A stretch of 64,000 nt of DNA from Megaleporinus macrocephalus (GCA_021613375.1 CM038726.1:8388349-8452348); one strand, 5' to 3'. Counted from the first letter of the stretch, positions 10,901 to 22,800 are shown. Notes: a model not told the origin generated them from the sequence alone. Made by a program: numbers and translations.

Positions 10901-13287
10901 CTAGGCTAGAACTCGGTTAAAACACTGCTAGAACTCTGCTAAGACTTGGCTAGAATTCGGTTCGAACTCAGCTAGAACACTACTAGAACTCTGCATGTAC
11001 TCTGCCAGAACACTTCTAGAACTCTGCATGTACTCTGCTAGAACACTGCTAGAACTCTGCATGTACTCTGCTAGAACACTGCTAGAACTCAGTTAGAACT
11101 CTGCTAGAACTCTCTTAAAACTCTGATTGAACTCAGCTAGAACCCGACTAGAACTCTGCATGCACTCTCCTAGAACACTGCTAGAACACTGACAGAACTC
11201 TACAAAGAAGGTTAAGATTGGGCTAAGACTCGGGTAGAATGTGTCTAGAACTTAGCTAGAACTGCTAGAACTCTGCCTAACAGAGTCCAGACTGCTTGTA
11301 TGTGTTGTGTGTGTTTCTCATCAGTGAACTTCACTGTCTCTACATTTCTGCAGTGCAGTGGGATTATGTACAGGTGCATTGTGGGAAGGAAGGAGGGAGA
11401 TGGAGATCAATAACCTTCATTCTGTGATCAGAGACTTTGTTCATCACATGATCATTAAATAAAACTGTTATTTTAAAATGTGGTGTATGTGAGTATCAGC
11501 TGTCAGTAGGAGGAGGAAATATCATTTACTTACCGGATCATCACCTGTTTAAACAACAGAAAGAGACAATGTTAGATAAAAACATCCACAACATCATTTA
11601 CAATTAGAAAAGTTCAGAATCTCTTTATCTCCTTATCAGAAATCTCCTTTTCTCATCTGTACTGTCCTTTTTCATCCTTCACTACTGAACTGTCACTCAA
11701 TGCTTTCAGTACAGCTTCATGAAGATGTTCAGCTAAACAGTTAAAGTGTAAACCTACAGCAGAAACTCAACACTTACAGAAATAACTGATAACAATTTAC
11801 AGTAAAGTTCATTAATAAACTAGTAATTATGCAGAAACAAGACATCAAATATATCAGCCCTGAAACAGAGACAGACTTTCTGGAGTTTATTAAGATCAAT
11901 CTGTACATTTAGTGTAAATATCATCACTAGTTCTACAAACTGGAGAACTTATTTATTTACTTTTTTCATATAAAACTGTTCATAAGATCATATTATTAAT
12001 ATCAGATTTAATTAATGAGATTAAAAATGAAATAATTATGACTGTAATCATATTTGATCATTATACTACTACATTACTCTTCACATCATATACTATAATC
12101 ATTTCTATTTACAATAGATTTAGATTTGTTTGTATTTTACACTGAAGAACTGAATGTGAGTCACAGATACGACTGAAGTGTGAATAAAGAAGCTCAGTTT
12201 CAGTTTTATCTCTTCACTCCGCGCAGCTCAACTCTGAACAGCTCCTTTCTGTGTGTGTAGTTTGTGGATCTGCAGCTTTAATTAGTTAAGAACATGATTT
12301 TTAGTGAGAGTCAGTCAGCAGCATGTAGTGACGTCACATATTAAATATCATATTTATAGATTAATATATATTGTGTGTTAAATCAATGATCTGACTACAG
12401 TCTGTAGAATCACTGGATGTTTAATGAGTCTTACTTTTTATTCCAGTTGAAGTTTTTACTGTAAAATCTGAATTTTGTTCTTCTAGAAGGTTTTAATGAA
12501 GCTGCATTTGTAACTTTTACACTCTGCAGTCATGATGTTTTGGTTTTGTGTCCGAGTGAGAAACAGAGTTACTGTTTATTCTACTGAAACGCTCCATCTG
12601 TCCTTCATCCACCTTCACATCATTCATCCTCTGTATGTTTTACCTCCTTTATCTGAACACAACACCATTCTGAACATCCGTGTTTCTCATTTCTGTCTCT
12701 TCATCTTTCATTCTGAGATCAGACTCTGATGAGGATGTTGACTTTATGTACAGTGAACTTCTGAATACTTACTTGGATCTACTCCTACTGAACACTCCTC
12801 TGTTGTGTCTCCGTTGGTGACCTGACACAGATAATCTCCTGTATCTGACAGTCTGCAGTCTCTGATCTGTAAGGAGACGTTTCCTCTCTGCAGCTCCTGA
12901 GTGATCAGACTCACTCTGCCCTCGTAGCCCCTCCCCTTTGTCACCTGCCTGTTCTTATACAGACAAACACAGTCCGTCCCCTTAAACCACCTGATCTCCA
13001 TGGTAACAGCACTGATTTCAGGAGACAGGTGACAGTAGAGAGTAGCCGCAGAGCCAGACTGTTCATCTCCATCACGCGGTCCAGAGAGTTGAAACTGATC
13101 TGTGTAGAAACACACACATTAATAGCTGTAGGTCGTGTGTCTCCACAATAAAAATAAAATCTCTGATAGAAAATTATTTAATGATGTTCACAGTAAAACC
13201 TTTTGTAGCTTCTGGAAGTTTAACTTACTGTTACTTGCAGTCGCCATTTTATCTCTTTATCTCCTCCTAAAGAGTCTAACACAGTCC

Positions 13288-13347
<60 letters not shown>

Positions 13348-13360
13348 GAGAGAGACAGAC

Positions 13361-13401
<41 letters not shown>

Positions 13402-13527
13402 CAGAGAGAGAGAGAGACAGAGAGAGAGACCGAGAGAGACAGAGACAGACAGAGAGAGAGACAGAGACAGAGAGAGAAAAAGAGACAGAGAGTGAGAGAG
13501 AGACAGAGAGAGACAGAGAGAGAGACA

Positions 13528-13565
<38 letters not shown>

Positions 13566-13940
13566 TTATAAAGAAAGAGTTTTAAGTGAATGGAGCTTCA
13601 TTTACAGCGACACACACAGAAATGGTTGATAATCATAACTATATAAATCCTATAATGTTGTTTGTGTGTGTTTTTAATAACAGTCTGATGTTTACAGTGG
13701 TGTTTATGAGGATTAGCATGATGCTAACTGCTCTTACCTTTGCTGTTCTTCATACAGTCATGTCGCTGCTTCAGGTGAAATATGTCCACATTTTAAATCA
13801 GTTCATATCAGCTTTTTATCTTATAACAGCAGATCAGAATAATAAGAGAGTTTAAACTTTACACTAATCTCACACACCACTCTCCGTTTTAGCGTCCAGA
13901 GCGGAAGAAGCAGCAGCTACTTTCACTTTTACACTCAGTC
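7889..13940 (-). CDS. Butyrophilin-like IgV gene, 5' part only (copy 1)
   Basis: Minus-strand exons: an untranslated exon ending at 13738; the start exon 13286-13229; the IgV exon 13099-12773; an 11-nt microexon 11544-11534; a 16-nt microexon 7904-7889. Phases agree at every junction (1, 1, 0, 1). Translation begins MATASN and passes straight into the Ig domain, so I see no signal peptide and infer either a cytosolic product or an unrecognised alternative first exon. Beyond 7889 the sequence leaves the block shared with 55.6-59.9 kb and no further exon is seen; the coiled-coil and GTPase exons present in copy 2 are absent. It is therefore a 5' remnant, or a gene continuing outside the window. 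A V-set domain of this kind belongs to the butyrophilin/B7-like family of immune regulators. Confidence 0.6.
8130..8345 (+). repeat. CTGT/CTCT-rich tandem repeat
   Basis: Loose 20-bp units of TCTGTCTGATTCTCTCTC. A homologous array lies at 55,990-56,232. Intronic to the IgV gene. Confidence 0.9.
8790..11280. repeat. 11-bp CTAGAAC minisatellite, copy 1 (about 2.5 kb)
   Basis: Roughly 220 degenerate units of the 11-mer TGCTAGAACTC, with variants GTTAGAACTCG, GCTAGGACTCT and TTAAAACTCTG. It begins just after a conserved stretch ending near 8,785 and stops at the CCTAACAGAGTCCAG boundary. It fills the intron between the 11-nt and 16-nt microexons. The homologous array in the second copy is at 56,683-59,345. 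Confidence 0.95.
11534..11544 (-). CDS. 11-nt microexon, copy 1
   Basis: GTGATGATCCG between acceptor TTTAAACAG and donor GTAAGTAAA. It takes one base from the IgV exon and ends in phase 0, adding Asp-Asp-Pro. Five of its 11 bases, in one run, differ from the copy at 59599-59609, whereas the intron on both sides is almost identical. Confidence 0.6.
11845..12740. other. Intron of the IgV gene, unique to copy 1
   Basis: Homology to the second copy stops at about 11,840, in AATTATGCAGAAACA. From there to the IgV exon the DNA is AT-rich, with no further exon recognised. Confidence 0.6.
12773..13099 (-). CDS. IgV (V-set) domain exon, butyrophilin-like
   Basis: A 327-nt phase 1-1 exon of 109 residues. 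Visible V-set hallmarks: first cysteine in TLYCHLSPE, core tryptophan in EIRWFKG, and the DTGDYLC motif with the second cysteine. CHLSPE and the EIRWF strand are typical of butyrophilin-type V domains. Extra cysteines occur in DCVCLY, RDCRL and EECSV. The acceptor (TTTCTACACAG) and donor (GTAAGTATT) are strong. The exon has no frameshift or stop and no second copy in this window. Confidence 0.9.
13229..13286 (-). CDS. Start exon of the IgV gene (MATASN)
   Basis: A 58-nt exon between an acceptor at 13287-13288 and a GTAAGT donor at 13228. ATG is at 13247-13245; six codons plus one base fit the phase-1 IgV exon. All upstream in-exon reading meets stops, so this ATG is the first usable one. The peptide is too short and polar to be a signal sequence. 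Confidence 0.5.
13289..13564 (+). repeat. (GA)n / GAGACA microsatellite
   Basis: About 275 bp of GAGA with GACA interruptions immediately upstream of the IgV start exon on the minus strand. Its plus-strand open frame of Arg-Glu repeats is a by-product. Confidence 0.95.
13917..13936 (-). promoter_or_regulatory. Interferon-response-like element upstream of the IgV gene
   Basis: On the minus strand this reads TAAAAGTGAAAGTAG, close to the ISRE/IRF consensus GAAANNGAAA with one mismatch in the first half. It lies about 180 bp upstream of the first visible exon (donor at 13738). Interferon control would fit an immune gene of this type, but a single match of this length can arise by chance. Confidence 0.4.
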
Positions 13941-15576
13941 CAGTGTTTGAGCGTCAGTCTGGGTTGCCAGATTGGTTCGAGGATTTCCAGCACTATAACT
14001 TTTACATAGTAATTATAGAAGATCAGTTTTATTCTCTGTTACAATAACAGTTTTATTATTTCTCTTTCAGTAAATCTCAGTAAAATATCTCAGTAATAAT
14101 AAAAGTGATGATTATTAAACAGAAAGAGAAAGAATATTAACTGTTATGAATAAATATAAACTGTTATGATATATTAACAAATGAAGATTAAACAGAAATA
14201 CGTGTTGAAAATGATGTGGTTTATAAATACAGGCAGGTCAGATTAGCACTTCTTTCTGTTCTGCTTTAACTGGGTATAGAATGTTTAGTGATAAATGGCA
14301 CACCATTATTAATGGATTATTAATACTAATATATACATACAAAAATAAAAATAATAAATAGTTTAAAACATCAAGTCCCACATAGTCCACCAAGTTCTTA
14401 GTGTATCAGGGGTGAAAGACCCCAAGGAGAGGATTGTTCAGAGTTAACTGTGATGGTGGTCTCAGTCAGGATCAGTATCAGTGTCTGTAGTTTAAACTCT
14501 CAGCTTCGTTTATCTTCCAGCTCTGCTGATTCTGTCTGGATACGAGCAGCGCGTGTGTGCGGGTAACAGTGGCGCAGCGCGAGGAGCGTCTCTCAGAGAG
14601 AAAGTAATCAGAGTCTGTATGTAGAACCACTGTTTTATTCTTTTACGCGGCGTCATTATGAACGGTGGTACAGTCCGCGAGACTGGGAGGGGGCGTGGTG
14701 TCTCATTGTGTCCAGCACGCAGAGCTGCTGACCGTCACTGATAGTTTAACAACCAATCAAATAATCACATCAATCAAAAAAAAGTCAAAACAATTAAAAA
14801 ATTAGTAGATATAATTGATGTGTGAGGTAAAAATGACTACAAAAATATGCTACATGTACTAAATGTTTTATTTAATGCTACTCATACTGGACTTATCAAA
14901 ATTTACTTATTTTTTAAACTGTATTTACTCTTTCCACAAGGAGGACTTCACGTTAATTTATCTAAAGAAATCAAGTGTAAATAAAGCAACTGTACACACA
15001 TTAATGTTTTAAACATTTATTCCATCATCAATGTAACAAATGTCATTTAATTCAATCTGGTTTTGGAAATAGAATGTGTAAACAGGATAGTCAGGTGAAT
15101 TGAACTTAGATATAGATCTTAAATATAGATGAAATACACCAACAGCAACAGGTCATTCAATCAATTTTAAAAAACATACAACAGCAAAAAGTGATCAGAG
15201 CTCGTTGGGGATTAATTAAAATCACAACTTTTACACAGTAATAAAACCATTACTGTAGAACTTTATATAACCTAACTTAACTACTTGTCTTGAAACTTCA
15301 TATATACAATGCTATGAGAACAAATGGCTAAACTGAACAGCATATGACTGAAACCAATGACTGTAGAAAACCTGGACAGTGCAACTTCTCTCAAAAGCAA
15401 AGCTGAAAAGTGACTACAGAATTTAAAGAGAATTCCGGTGTGAAGGTGGTGAAACTCTGAAACTCTGCACTGACCTGAGAGAGAGATCAGAAGAAGAAAA
15501 CAATAGAGATAAAAAATATTGTGATTTCAATCTAGAAAAAACTGACATCCATATAACTTTGGATACGATATAAAAC
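13941..15576. other. No gene recognised
   Basis: Upstream flank of the IgV gene. A GC-richer patch at 14,510-14,720 (GCGCAGCGCGAGGAGCG) could be a promoter. The remainder is AT-rich. Confidence 0.5.
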
Positions 15577-16215
15577 TATGAGATATGCGGGCTGCTGGCT
15601 AGTGATGTGTCGGTCGTGAGCGAGCTCTTTGCGCCGACTCTTAAGTGAACGGTGGAAATCGGCTCCCGAATCTAACAGGCAGAAACGCTAAACTGCTGAG
15701 CTGAACGAGTCGCTTCCTCTTGGTGTGTTAATCCAGCTGATCTCGGTTCAGAGCCGGAATGTCCAGTGTTCGTTTCTAGGCACAGCTCTCAGCATGAGCT
15801 TTAGTCTGATGGTGTCAGAGGACACCGCGCTGTTCACCGGGTGAAAATACCGGTGGTGGGTTGAGAGTCCGCGCGGCGTTAAGTCTAGTCTCTCCCGCGT
15901 ACAGATATATTTGAAAATGCAGTTAGTAGAAAATTCTGATAGGCCTACTTATGATTTCAGCCAGTCAACTCCACTCTGATTGGTCGAGGCAACACGACAA
16001 GCTTTTGGCGCGATTCAGTTTTTTCTTTACTGTGAAAGCAAATGGCTGCTCGGCTCTGCTCAGCCTACGTCACAAACAAAAACTACATTAAAACAAAAGT
16101 TGAAGGTAAGGTCGGTTAGGTCAGTTAATTTTTATGTTAATTTATGTATTTGTAGTTTTAGCTGTTTTAGCTTTTTGGTCTTAAACAATTTGAACCTGCG
16201 GTGGCATTGCTTCTT
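15577..16215. other. Possible hAT-derived fragment and CG-rich patch
   Basis: AGTGATGTGTCGGTCGTGAG followed by GAGCGAGCTCTTTGCGCCGA resembles the ends of fish hAT elements that carry GTTCGTGAACGA-like motifs. No matching inverted end or target duplication was found. A short CG-rich stretch at 15,820-15,905 follows. Confidence 0.3.
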
Positions 16216-16224
16216 TTCCCAGTC

Positions 16225-16227
<3 letters not shown>

Positions 16228-16258
<31 letters not shown>

Positions 16259-16261
16259 ATA
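16228..16261 (+). repeat. (AAAT)n microsatellite
   Basis: Eight perfect AAAT units. Confidence 0.95.
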
Positions 16262-17370
16262 GGTGAATTAAAAAGATACAAGAAAATGTCCTAAAATAAA
16301 TAATTAATAATAAATTATGTTTAATCACAAATAATCTACATTCATAACAATATTAATAACAACAATGTTGATATTAGTCATAAGTTAAAAAATAAGTATT
16401 ATAGCGGACCTATTATGCACGTCGTGTAAAAGTCCAGAATTGGTCTTGGACCGACTGACACAATATAGACATGACCTGCACGTCCATAAGACTTCTAATG
16501 TTTAGTGGGGAAGCTCCAGTCGGAGTAGGACCCCACACGACATTCACTGCTAGCATCCAGTCACTGTAGTTTGGTTACTTCACCACACTGAGACACACTG
16601 AGGCTAAAGTTCCTAAACGCAACAGCATTTACTCTACTCTGCCTCTCCTCTCTTTTAAACTTGATCCTCACGCTTCTAGAGCTCTGTTATTTTCTCCAGA
16701 CAAAGAAAAGAACCAATAAATAGACAAAGTCACGATGTTTCCACCAGCAGGACCTGCCAATTGTAGAAATTAGCTAGCTAAGCTAATGCTAGCTAACGTT
16801 ACTGTAAAAGTTAGCTGTGACAGAAAATCACTAACAGTAAAAGTTATGTATGCACAAAGACAGAGTCTCTATTAAATTAAAACCAATAATAACTTTATAA
16901 CTGTTAGCTGTCTACTTACCAAGATTGGCAGGTAGCCAAGGTGGCTCTCCTTCTCAGTACACACAGAGGCTTTTTGTTAAAGGCGTCCACATTGTGACTT
17001 TAACTTAACTTACTTAAATATCTTAAATTGTTGTAGAAGAAAATGAAATATTGAGTGAAAATAAATAATAATTGTAGTAATTAAAACTGATCAGTTTAAT
17101 TACTCCTATCTCAGATATTTTATTTGGAATTTGCCAAAAATATTAAGCATGTTCTAAAAATCTAATTTTTTAGTTAACTTTGTTAGTTATTTTCTCGAAA
17201 TAAACTTAACTAGTAGATGTAAATGTAGGACAAGATTAACTGTTGGAGGTTTAGGCATTTATTTTGATATGTCCAACTCAAAAAATCACTTAAATGATAT
17301 TTAGAGATTTTATTTGTGCTATTTAGCTTTTTATTATTGTGATATTTACAAAGCCACTGAATTATTTTTT
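16262..17370. other. No gene recognised
   Basis: AT-rich DNA without supported exons. The short GCTAGCTAAGCTAATGCTAG palindromic run at about 16,773 is low complexity. Confidence 0.5.
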
Positions 17371-17374
17371 AGAG

Positions 17375-17853
17375 TGTATGTTTATCTGTGTAGTACAGAA
17401 GTCTGTGTGGACTAAACTCTACAGAAGTACAGAAACCGTATTACTCTGGATTTGTACTGTGAGTCTGATAACAGTGTGAGTTGCAGATCTTTATCTTCAA
17501 AGTTATTAATCAGCTGAATCTGTTTCTGATTCATATTCTGTGTTAGATTTTGGGGGACGTGAGTAATTAAACAGCAGCTTCACTGTAGTTACTACATGAA
17601 GAACACGTGACTGGAGCTCCTCCTTCATTTATCAAAAGTGAGCGTAACGGAATGTTGGTGGAACTCTGAGCTCTGATGTCATAATGGGCTAAAGGCTACA
17701 TGTCGTGATGTCATAAAGGTGAAGATGTGTCTAAATTCCGTGCGGCTGACGTTTCATCTCAGTCTGTGTTACGACAGTGAAGAATTCTGGCTCTGGTCCA
17801 TAACACCAACTCGAACACAGACAGAGAAGGAAAGGAGGAGCGACTGAGCAAAG
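17375..17853 (+). promoter_or_regulatory. Promoter/5' leader, paralogous to 32.2 kb
   Basis: About 450 bp matching 32,185-32,690 at high identity, beginning at TTTATCTGTGTAGTACAG and including a conserved pair of TGATGTCATAA motifs (CRE/AP-1-like), TCATTTATCAA and CTGTGTTACGACAGTGAAGA. It runs directly into the ATG at 17854, so I infer a promoter plus untranslated leader. Confidence 0.55.
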
Positions 17854-18138
17854 ATGGAGAGCAGATTGAGAGGAGAAAGAAAGAGAAGTGGAGAATGGGA
17901 AAATGGAAGAAAGACAAGAAACCGAAAAGGAGAAGAACATGAATTAGCAGCGAAGGTGGAGGACGTGGGTAAGGATCTGGACCTGCAAGTGGGTCTCGAG
18001 TTCGACAGCCTGAGTGTTTCGGCTGAGTCACATCACTACTGTTATCACTCTTATCAACACTCCAGGTACGTCCGCAAGACGTCTATGAGACGCTCACCGT
18101 TACGACGTCCATCTGCTTTCCTGACGTTTCTCACCTGA
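17854..18138 (+). CDS. Unknown basic protein, first exon (paralog A)
   Basis: ATG 17854 opens MESRLRGERKRSGEWENG and continues very basic and polar to KVEDVGKDLDLQVGLEFDSL. A donor-like CTCCAG|GTACGT lies at 18065, so the true exon probably ends there and not at the stop at 18136-18138. The paralog at 32.7 kb shares the start and the DLDLPVCLE segment. I do not recognise the family. The exons that would follow were not found. Confidence 0.4.
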   Translation: MESRLRGERKRSGEWENGRKTRNRKGEEHELAAKVEDVGKDLDLQVGLEFDSLSVSAESHHYCYHSYQHSRYVRKTSMRRSPLRRPSAFLTFLT

Positions 18139-18139
18139 T

Positions 18140-21100
18140 GCTTTTGAGCGATCTTTACGATGTTTAGGTGATGTTCACAGATTCATCATTTAAGCGTCTG
18201 TGGTAGCTTGTTTGTTCATTACCCCGACGTCGTTGAGAGCTCATTACCTGATGGCCAAGCAACGTTCCTCCGCTTCCCAAACTATGTACCTGAATAGGAA
18301 CCTGTTGCTTCTGAGCTCTTTCCCACCTTTCAACGCACCTCATTTGGAATTAGTTTTCCGTTCTCTGAGGCTGTAGGTACCCACATAGCAAAAAGTATTC
18401 GGCCTAGCTATGGACAGGACCTACCATAATATTTGGACCGTTTCTGTAAAACGGATCTGGGCAGGTGTCTAGATGCACAACCTGCCAACAATATTTTCCC
18501 TACTACAATTTATATATGAATACAAGACCTTCCAAATAGATTAAAATTAAAAACATAAGCACATACAAAATAAATAATTCACAAATGACAACATTTAACA
18601 TTTTTATTATAACATTTTTATTCCACACAATAGTAACAAACAGCCATTTCCTACATTGATCAAAGCATTCTTGGACACAGACTTGAAACGGTGCATCATT
18701 TCTTATGTAAGCAGCCTAAAGAGGAGACACAAAAAGATATTTTATTTGTGAACCAGCACTAATTAAGTGCCCAGCAATAAATACACAGTCCCTGGTCACT
18801 ACAGCTGTGACAGTTGAATGAACTATTAGATGTTATCTAGATATCTGCCTGGCTCATAAAATATGCTTATAGGTTAAAACAATAAAAGACAGTCTACTTT
18901 CATATAGACTATGTGCAGATTGTATGTATCATAACGTGACAACTTCATCCACTTCATTAGGTTCACCTCCTTGTATCCAGACACATTGTCCATTTCCATA
19001 TCAGCTCCACTGACCATATGGGAGCACTTTGTAGTTCCACAATTACACACTGTTGTCAGCTTCTCTGTATACGTCGTTATTCTGTTCTTCAGTAATAACA
19101 GTTTGTGTTTATACTAGTTCAATGTATTCATAGTGTTTATGTTCTAGTGTATTGAGATCACATTACATATCTCTGACACCCCATAAATGTAAATAAAACT
19201 TGAACCTGGTTTGCCTATGTGAACCAGCTAGGATCTTAAGACCACAGTATAACAGCAATTAATGCCACCCCCCCTTTATTAATCATGTTAGCCTGTCTGG
19301 AACATATAAACACCACCCAGATAAGCAACTTCCTAAATATATATTTTTTAAAAGTCAGACTACTGACCAGAAAATCTCCCGGTAACTGGAGCGGCCCAGT
19401 AAAAAACTAAATTTGTGTGCACAGTCCTCCTTTCTAGATATGCCACTGGTGCAAACTCTAGGTTGTTATGAAGTAACAGAGGTGTATTAAAACAAACCTT
19501 AGTTGAATACATATATCTGTTCAGTTTGATTTGTAATTAGATGAAATTTCACAGCTGTTTGGCTTCCAACATACAGCATGAATAGCTGCGTAAATTACCC
19601 CTGCATACACCAAGAGTATATCCAAAAAAATGAATTTTGGATATAAAAAAAAGATGTAAAAGAAAAAAAACACCTTACCTTATAAAATTCCAAGAGAAAC
19701 AGAATACACGGATCCACATGCTCTTTTTTTTCGACATGCCTCCATAGCAGAATGCGTCTTTTGTTGGATACTAGATGTCTACAGAAAAAATAAACAGAAA
19801 TTTTATTTCAATTTTACTAGAACCAGAACAATATGTTTCAGCACATGGGGTCCATATCTATGATGGTTACAAGAATATGGCTGTTTAGAATAATTTTCTT
19901 TTTTTTAATTAAACTGTCAGTTTGCAGGAATAAACAATGGCATGACAATTTTATTGTAGAGACAATCTTTTGAACAGGACAAAAAAGACTTTATCAGAGA
20001 ACAACTTAGATTGCATCTATTTAGTATTTTGTGGCCCCAACATGTTGGCTGGATATATTAGGCTGTGTAACCTATACATTACATAATACCATTCAACAGT
20101 CCAACATGCATTAGATTAATTACATTAATTTATTAAACTAAATGTAACTCACCTATTTGGGTTGATGCAACAGGGCTGATCAGGTGGTCAGTCCAGGTCA
20201 AATGGGGAGTTGACGTCTCATAGTTCAGCTGTGTGGCAAGATTCTGTAATGGCAGTGTACAGCCCTTAAGGTCATAAGCCCTGCTGGATAACCTGTAATA
20301 GTTTTTTTAAGCTCATGATCATTGACTATAAAACAATTGTATCTAAATAACTTGTATTTTTCATTTAATGTATGCAGCTATTAAATTTACCTCTAAAATA
20401 ACTAAATTGGCACATTATGAACTGAGCCAAATGAAACTCAAAAGAGGGTCTTAAGTCACTATATCATCTGTCAAAAAGGAAGCAGCCACTCGATTGTCAG
20501 GAAATGGCACAGTTTGGCATGTCTCAGTGAAAGGCACCTGCATTTGTTAACTTTTAACGGGGTACTTGCCTCTCACAACATTTAGTGCTGTTTGCCGGTG
20601 GACCTGGTATGCAGAAACAGTAAGCGATCACTTCCTGATGCCAGCAAGAGACTGAACACCAAATACACTTTAACATTTTACAATAAACTAACTTGCTTCC
20701 TACTTCATTTTACAAAATAGATGCATAAGCGGAGCAAAACCACTTACCTACCTGTCAGATCTTTTTGTCTACCGGGCTAGACTGTAGTTATCACCTATAA
20801 AATACATATCAACCTGTGTTATCTAACATAATGCATCAGATTAATCCAAAACACAAATTTAATTAACTGACTTAAATGTAACCCACCTTGAATGGAAGCA
20901 ACAGGGCTGGCTTTCAGGCGTTCAAACAATCTTATCATGTAGAGATCCTAGTGAAAATGTGCATATCATTAGCCCAGTGTAGTAACTCTGTGTTTCCAAT
21001 TATTTATTGTGTTCTTATTGTTAATTCATTTAATATACTGTCAAAATATATTAATTAGGTCTTTTATGCTGGAAACATTCAGACAAGGGCATTTACCAGC

Positions 21101-21165
21101 TTCTTGTTCAAATTCTCCAGTTCCACCTTAAACGGTGCCTGAGTGACTCAGTAACCTGATGGGCT
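18140..21165. other. Unassigned; several minus-strand splice-donor-like sites
   Basis: No coding exon is supported. On the minus strand a series of AG|GTAAGG/GTGAG-like donors occurs near 19,675, 20,150, 20,745 and 20,880, two of them next to similar CAACAGGGCTG sequences (20,168 and 20,898). This could be a non-coding transcript or a decayed repeat-derived gene. Confidence 0.3.
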
Positions 21166-21171
21166 AGACCA

Positions 21172-21720
21172 GTGGTTTTCAACCTGTACTGCAAGGGGGC
21201 CGTAGGCCAAAAATTGTTTTTTTTTTTTGCTAAGTATTTTTTCTCCAATAAATAGATAGTTTAGCATATTTAGTTTGCTTATTTGCAAAACAAAACCTGT
21301 TTAGTTTGAGTTCGTTGATTGGTTTGATGTAGTACAGTCACATGACACGCAATTGATGGCATGAGTGTAGCAGATGTGATAATTGACATTAATTATTTTA
21401 TTTATTTTTGTGATACATTTTCGTTATTAATTTCACAGAACATCCCCCCTTTTTTATTTCATTTTGAGAGTTCTTAGTCGTTCTATATTCTCAGCACCCA
21501 TAGTTTTTGTGTCATTGCTTTGGCGCACTTTTCTTCTCAGTCTGCTTGGAGCTCGACTGAGAGAGGTGCGTTTGTGTAGTGCTCTTCATAAATCCCTCAC
21601 TTTGGTAGTATGCACTACAGGGTTGCAAGTAATGTTTGAGTTTTGAAACGTTTTTATTGAGCATAGCTGCACGATGTTCAGTAAGCTGTTAACTCCCTCT
21701 GGTGGTTGAGAAAGAATTAC
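21172..21720. mobile_element. Possible hAT fragment
   Basis: CAGTGGTTTTCAACCTG at 21,172 matches the CAGTGGTTCTCAACC end known from many vertebrate hAT elements. A convincing inverted partner was not found; GGTGGTTGAGAA near 21,700 is a weak candidate. Confidence 0.35.
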
Positions 21721-22500
21721 ATCCATTCATTACATTCTTTACACAACGCAGATTAAAGAATGGTAGCAGGAGCACGAGGACCGGCTACATGAGCAACAGA
21801 TGTAAAACTTATGTAAATATATTGTATACCAAAGGACTATAATTCCACAAGACCATAACTCTGAGATTACATTACTACATCACATGTCCTCAATATTAAA
21901 TGTTACTAATTTCCATTATAAACCTTTAACTTTACTATTATACATAAAAAGTTAATCACACAAAATAACTTATAGGAATCTCACAATAACAGGAATATGC
22001 TTTACATATGCATAAAAACAAAATAACAAGAAAATAAACATACAAACAGAATCCCGACACTAGTGTGATTATACCACACAGACATGTTTGAAAGGCTTTG
22101 AACTCAAGAGGCAATCCAAGATTACCAACAGCCCATATCTAAATAAGCTACAATTTTAATTAAGGTTTAAATCTTCCACTGTGTCTTCTCAAAAACCAGA
22201 CAATTTGCCATAAGACGTCCTACATACTCATTGATTACTTTATTAGAAACTCCTACCCTGTATTATTAGAGTATAACATGGAAGTAATATGGTGGTGAAA
22301 ATGAACACCTGGTGCATTCTAGACATCCACATGGAGGATAATAAAAAATGAGTAAAAACTAAAAAATATATCCTTAATATAATTTTCACATAATTTAATT
22401 ATTAGCAGCTGAATTAATTAATTTTACTTTTTTGATAAAACCTTATCAACGTACTAAATTACTGGAATTATTACATTTAGTTTTCTTCAGTTTTAAGAAA
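21721..22500. other. No gene recognised
   Basis: AT-rich DNA between the hAT-like fragment and the paralogous segment at 22.5 kb. No exon supported. Confidence 0.5.
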
Positions 22501-22509
22501 GTGGTTTTT

Positions 22510-22800
22510 ATCCTAAATCATATTCTTAAAATATATTCAGGGAAGAGAGGCACATACAGGTGTAAGGCATTTTTAGACAGCACTACAGTTACAGCACATT
22601 GACTAGAAAATTTCACCACCATTCCTATTTTCATCGATAAAAGAACTACGATGAATGAATTCCTAAGAATGAATACTAATGAAGTGTCTACTTCTACAAT
22701 CTGATCATTCAAATTTCATACCTACCTGTAGTATCTCTTCAGTGTTCTTTTCATATTGGATGTCATTTGTCAGTCTGCTCCTGTTTCCATTGCAGTTAAA
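22510..22800. repeat. Paralogous segment A left of the RNase gene
   Basis: GAGAGGCACATACAGGTGTA, the block AATGAATTCCTAAGAATGAA and the following 100 bp recur at 28,180-28,450 in the same orientation with about 10 percent divergence and small indels. A further matching stretch (TCTGAAAACCTCC) lies at 23,780 and 28,800. The pair brackets the RNase gene. Confidence 0.7.

Noticed and set aside
13135..13629. Long plus-strand open frame of Arg-Glu repeats
   Set aside because: It is the GA/GACA microsatellite read as codons; no start, splice or domain context.
21464..21646. 60-residue open frame
   Set aside because: Lies in a possible hAT fragment and shows no domain or splice support.
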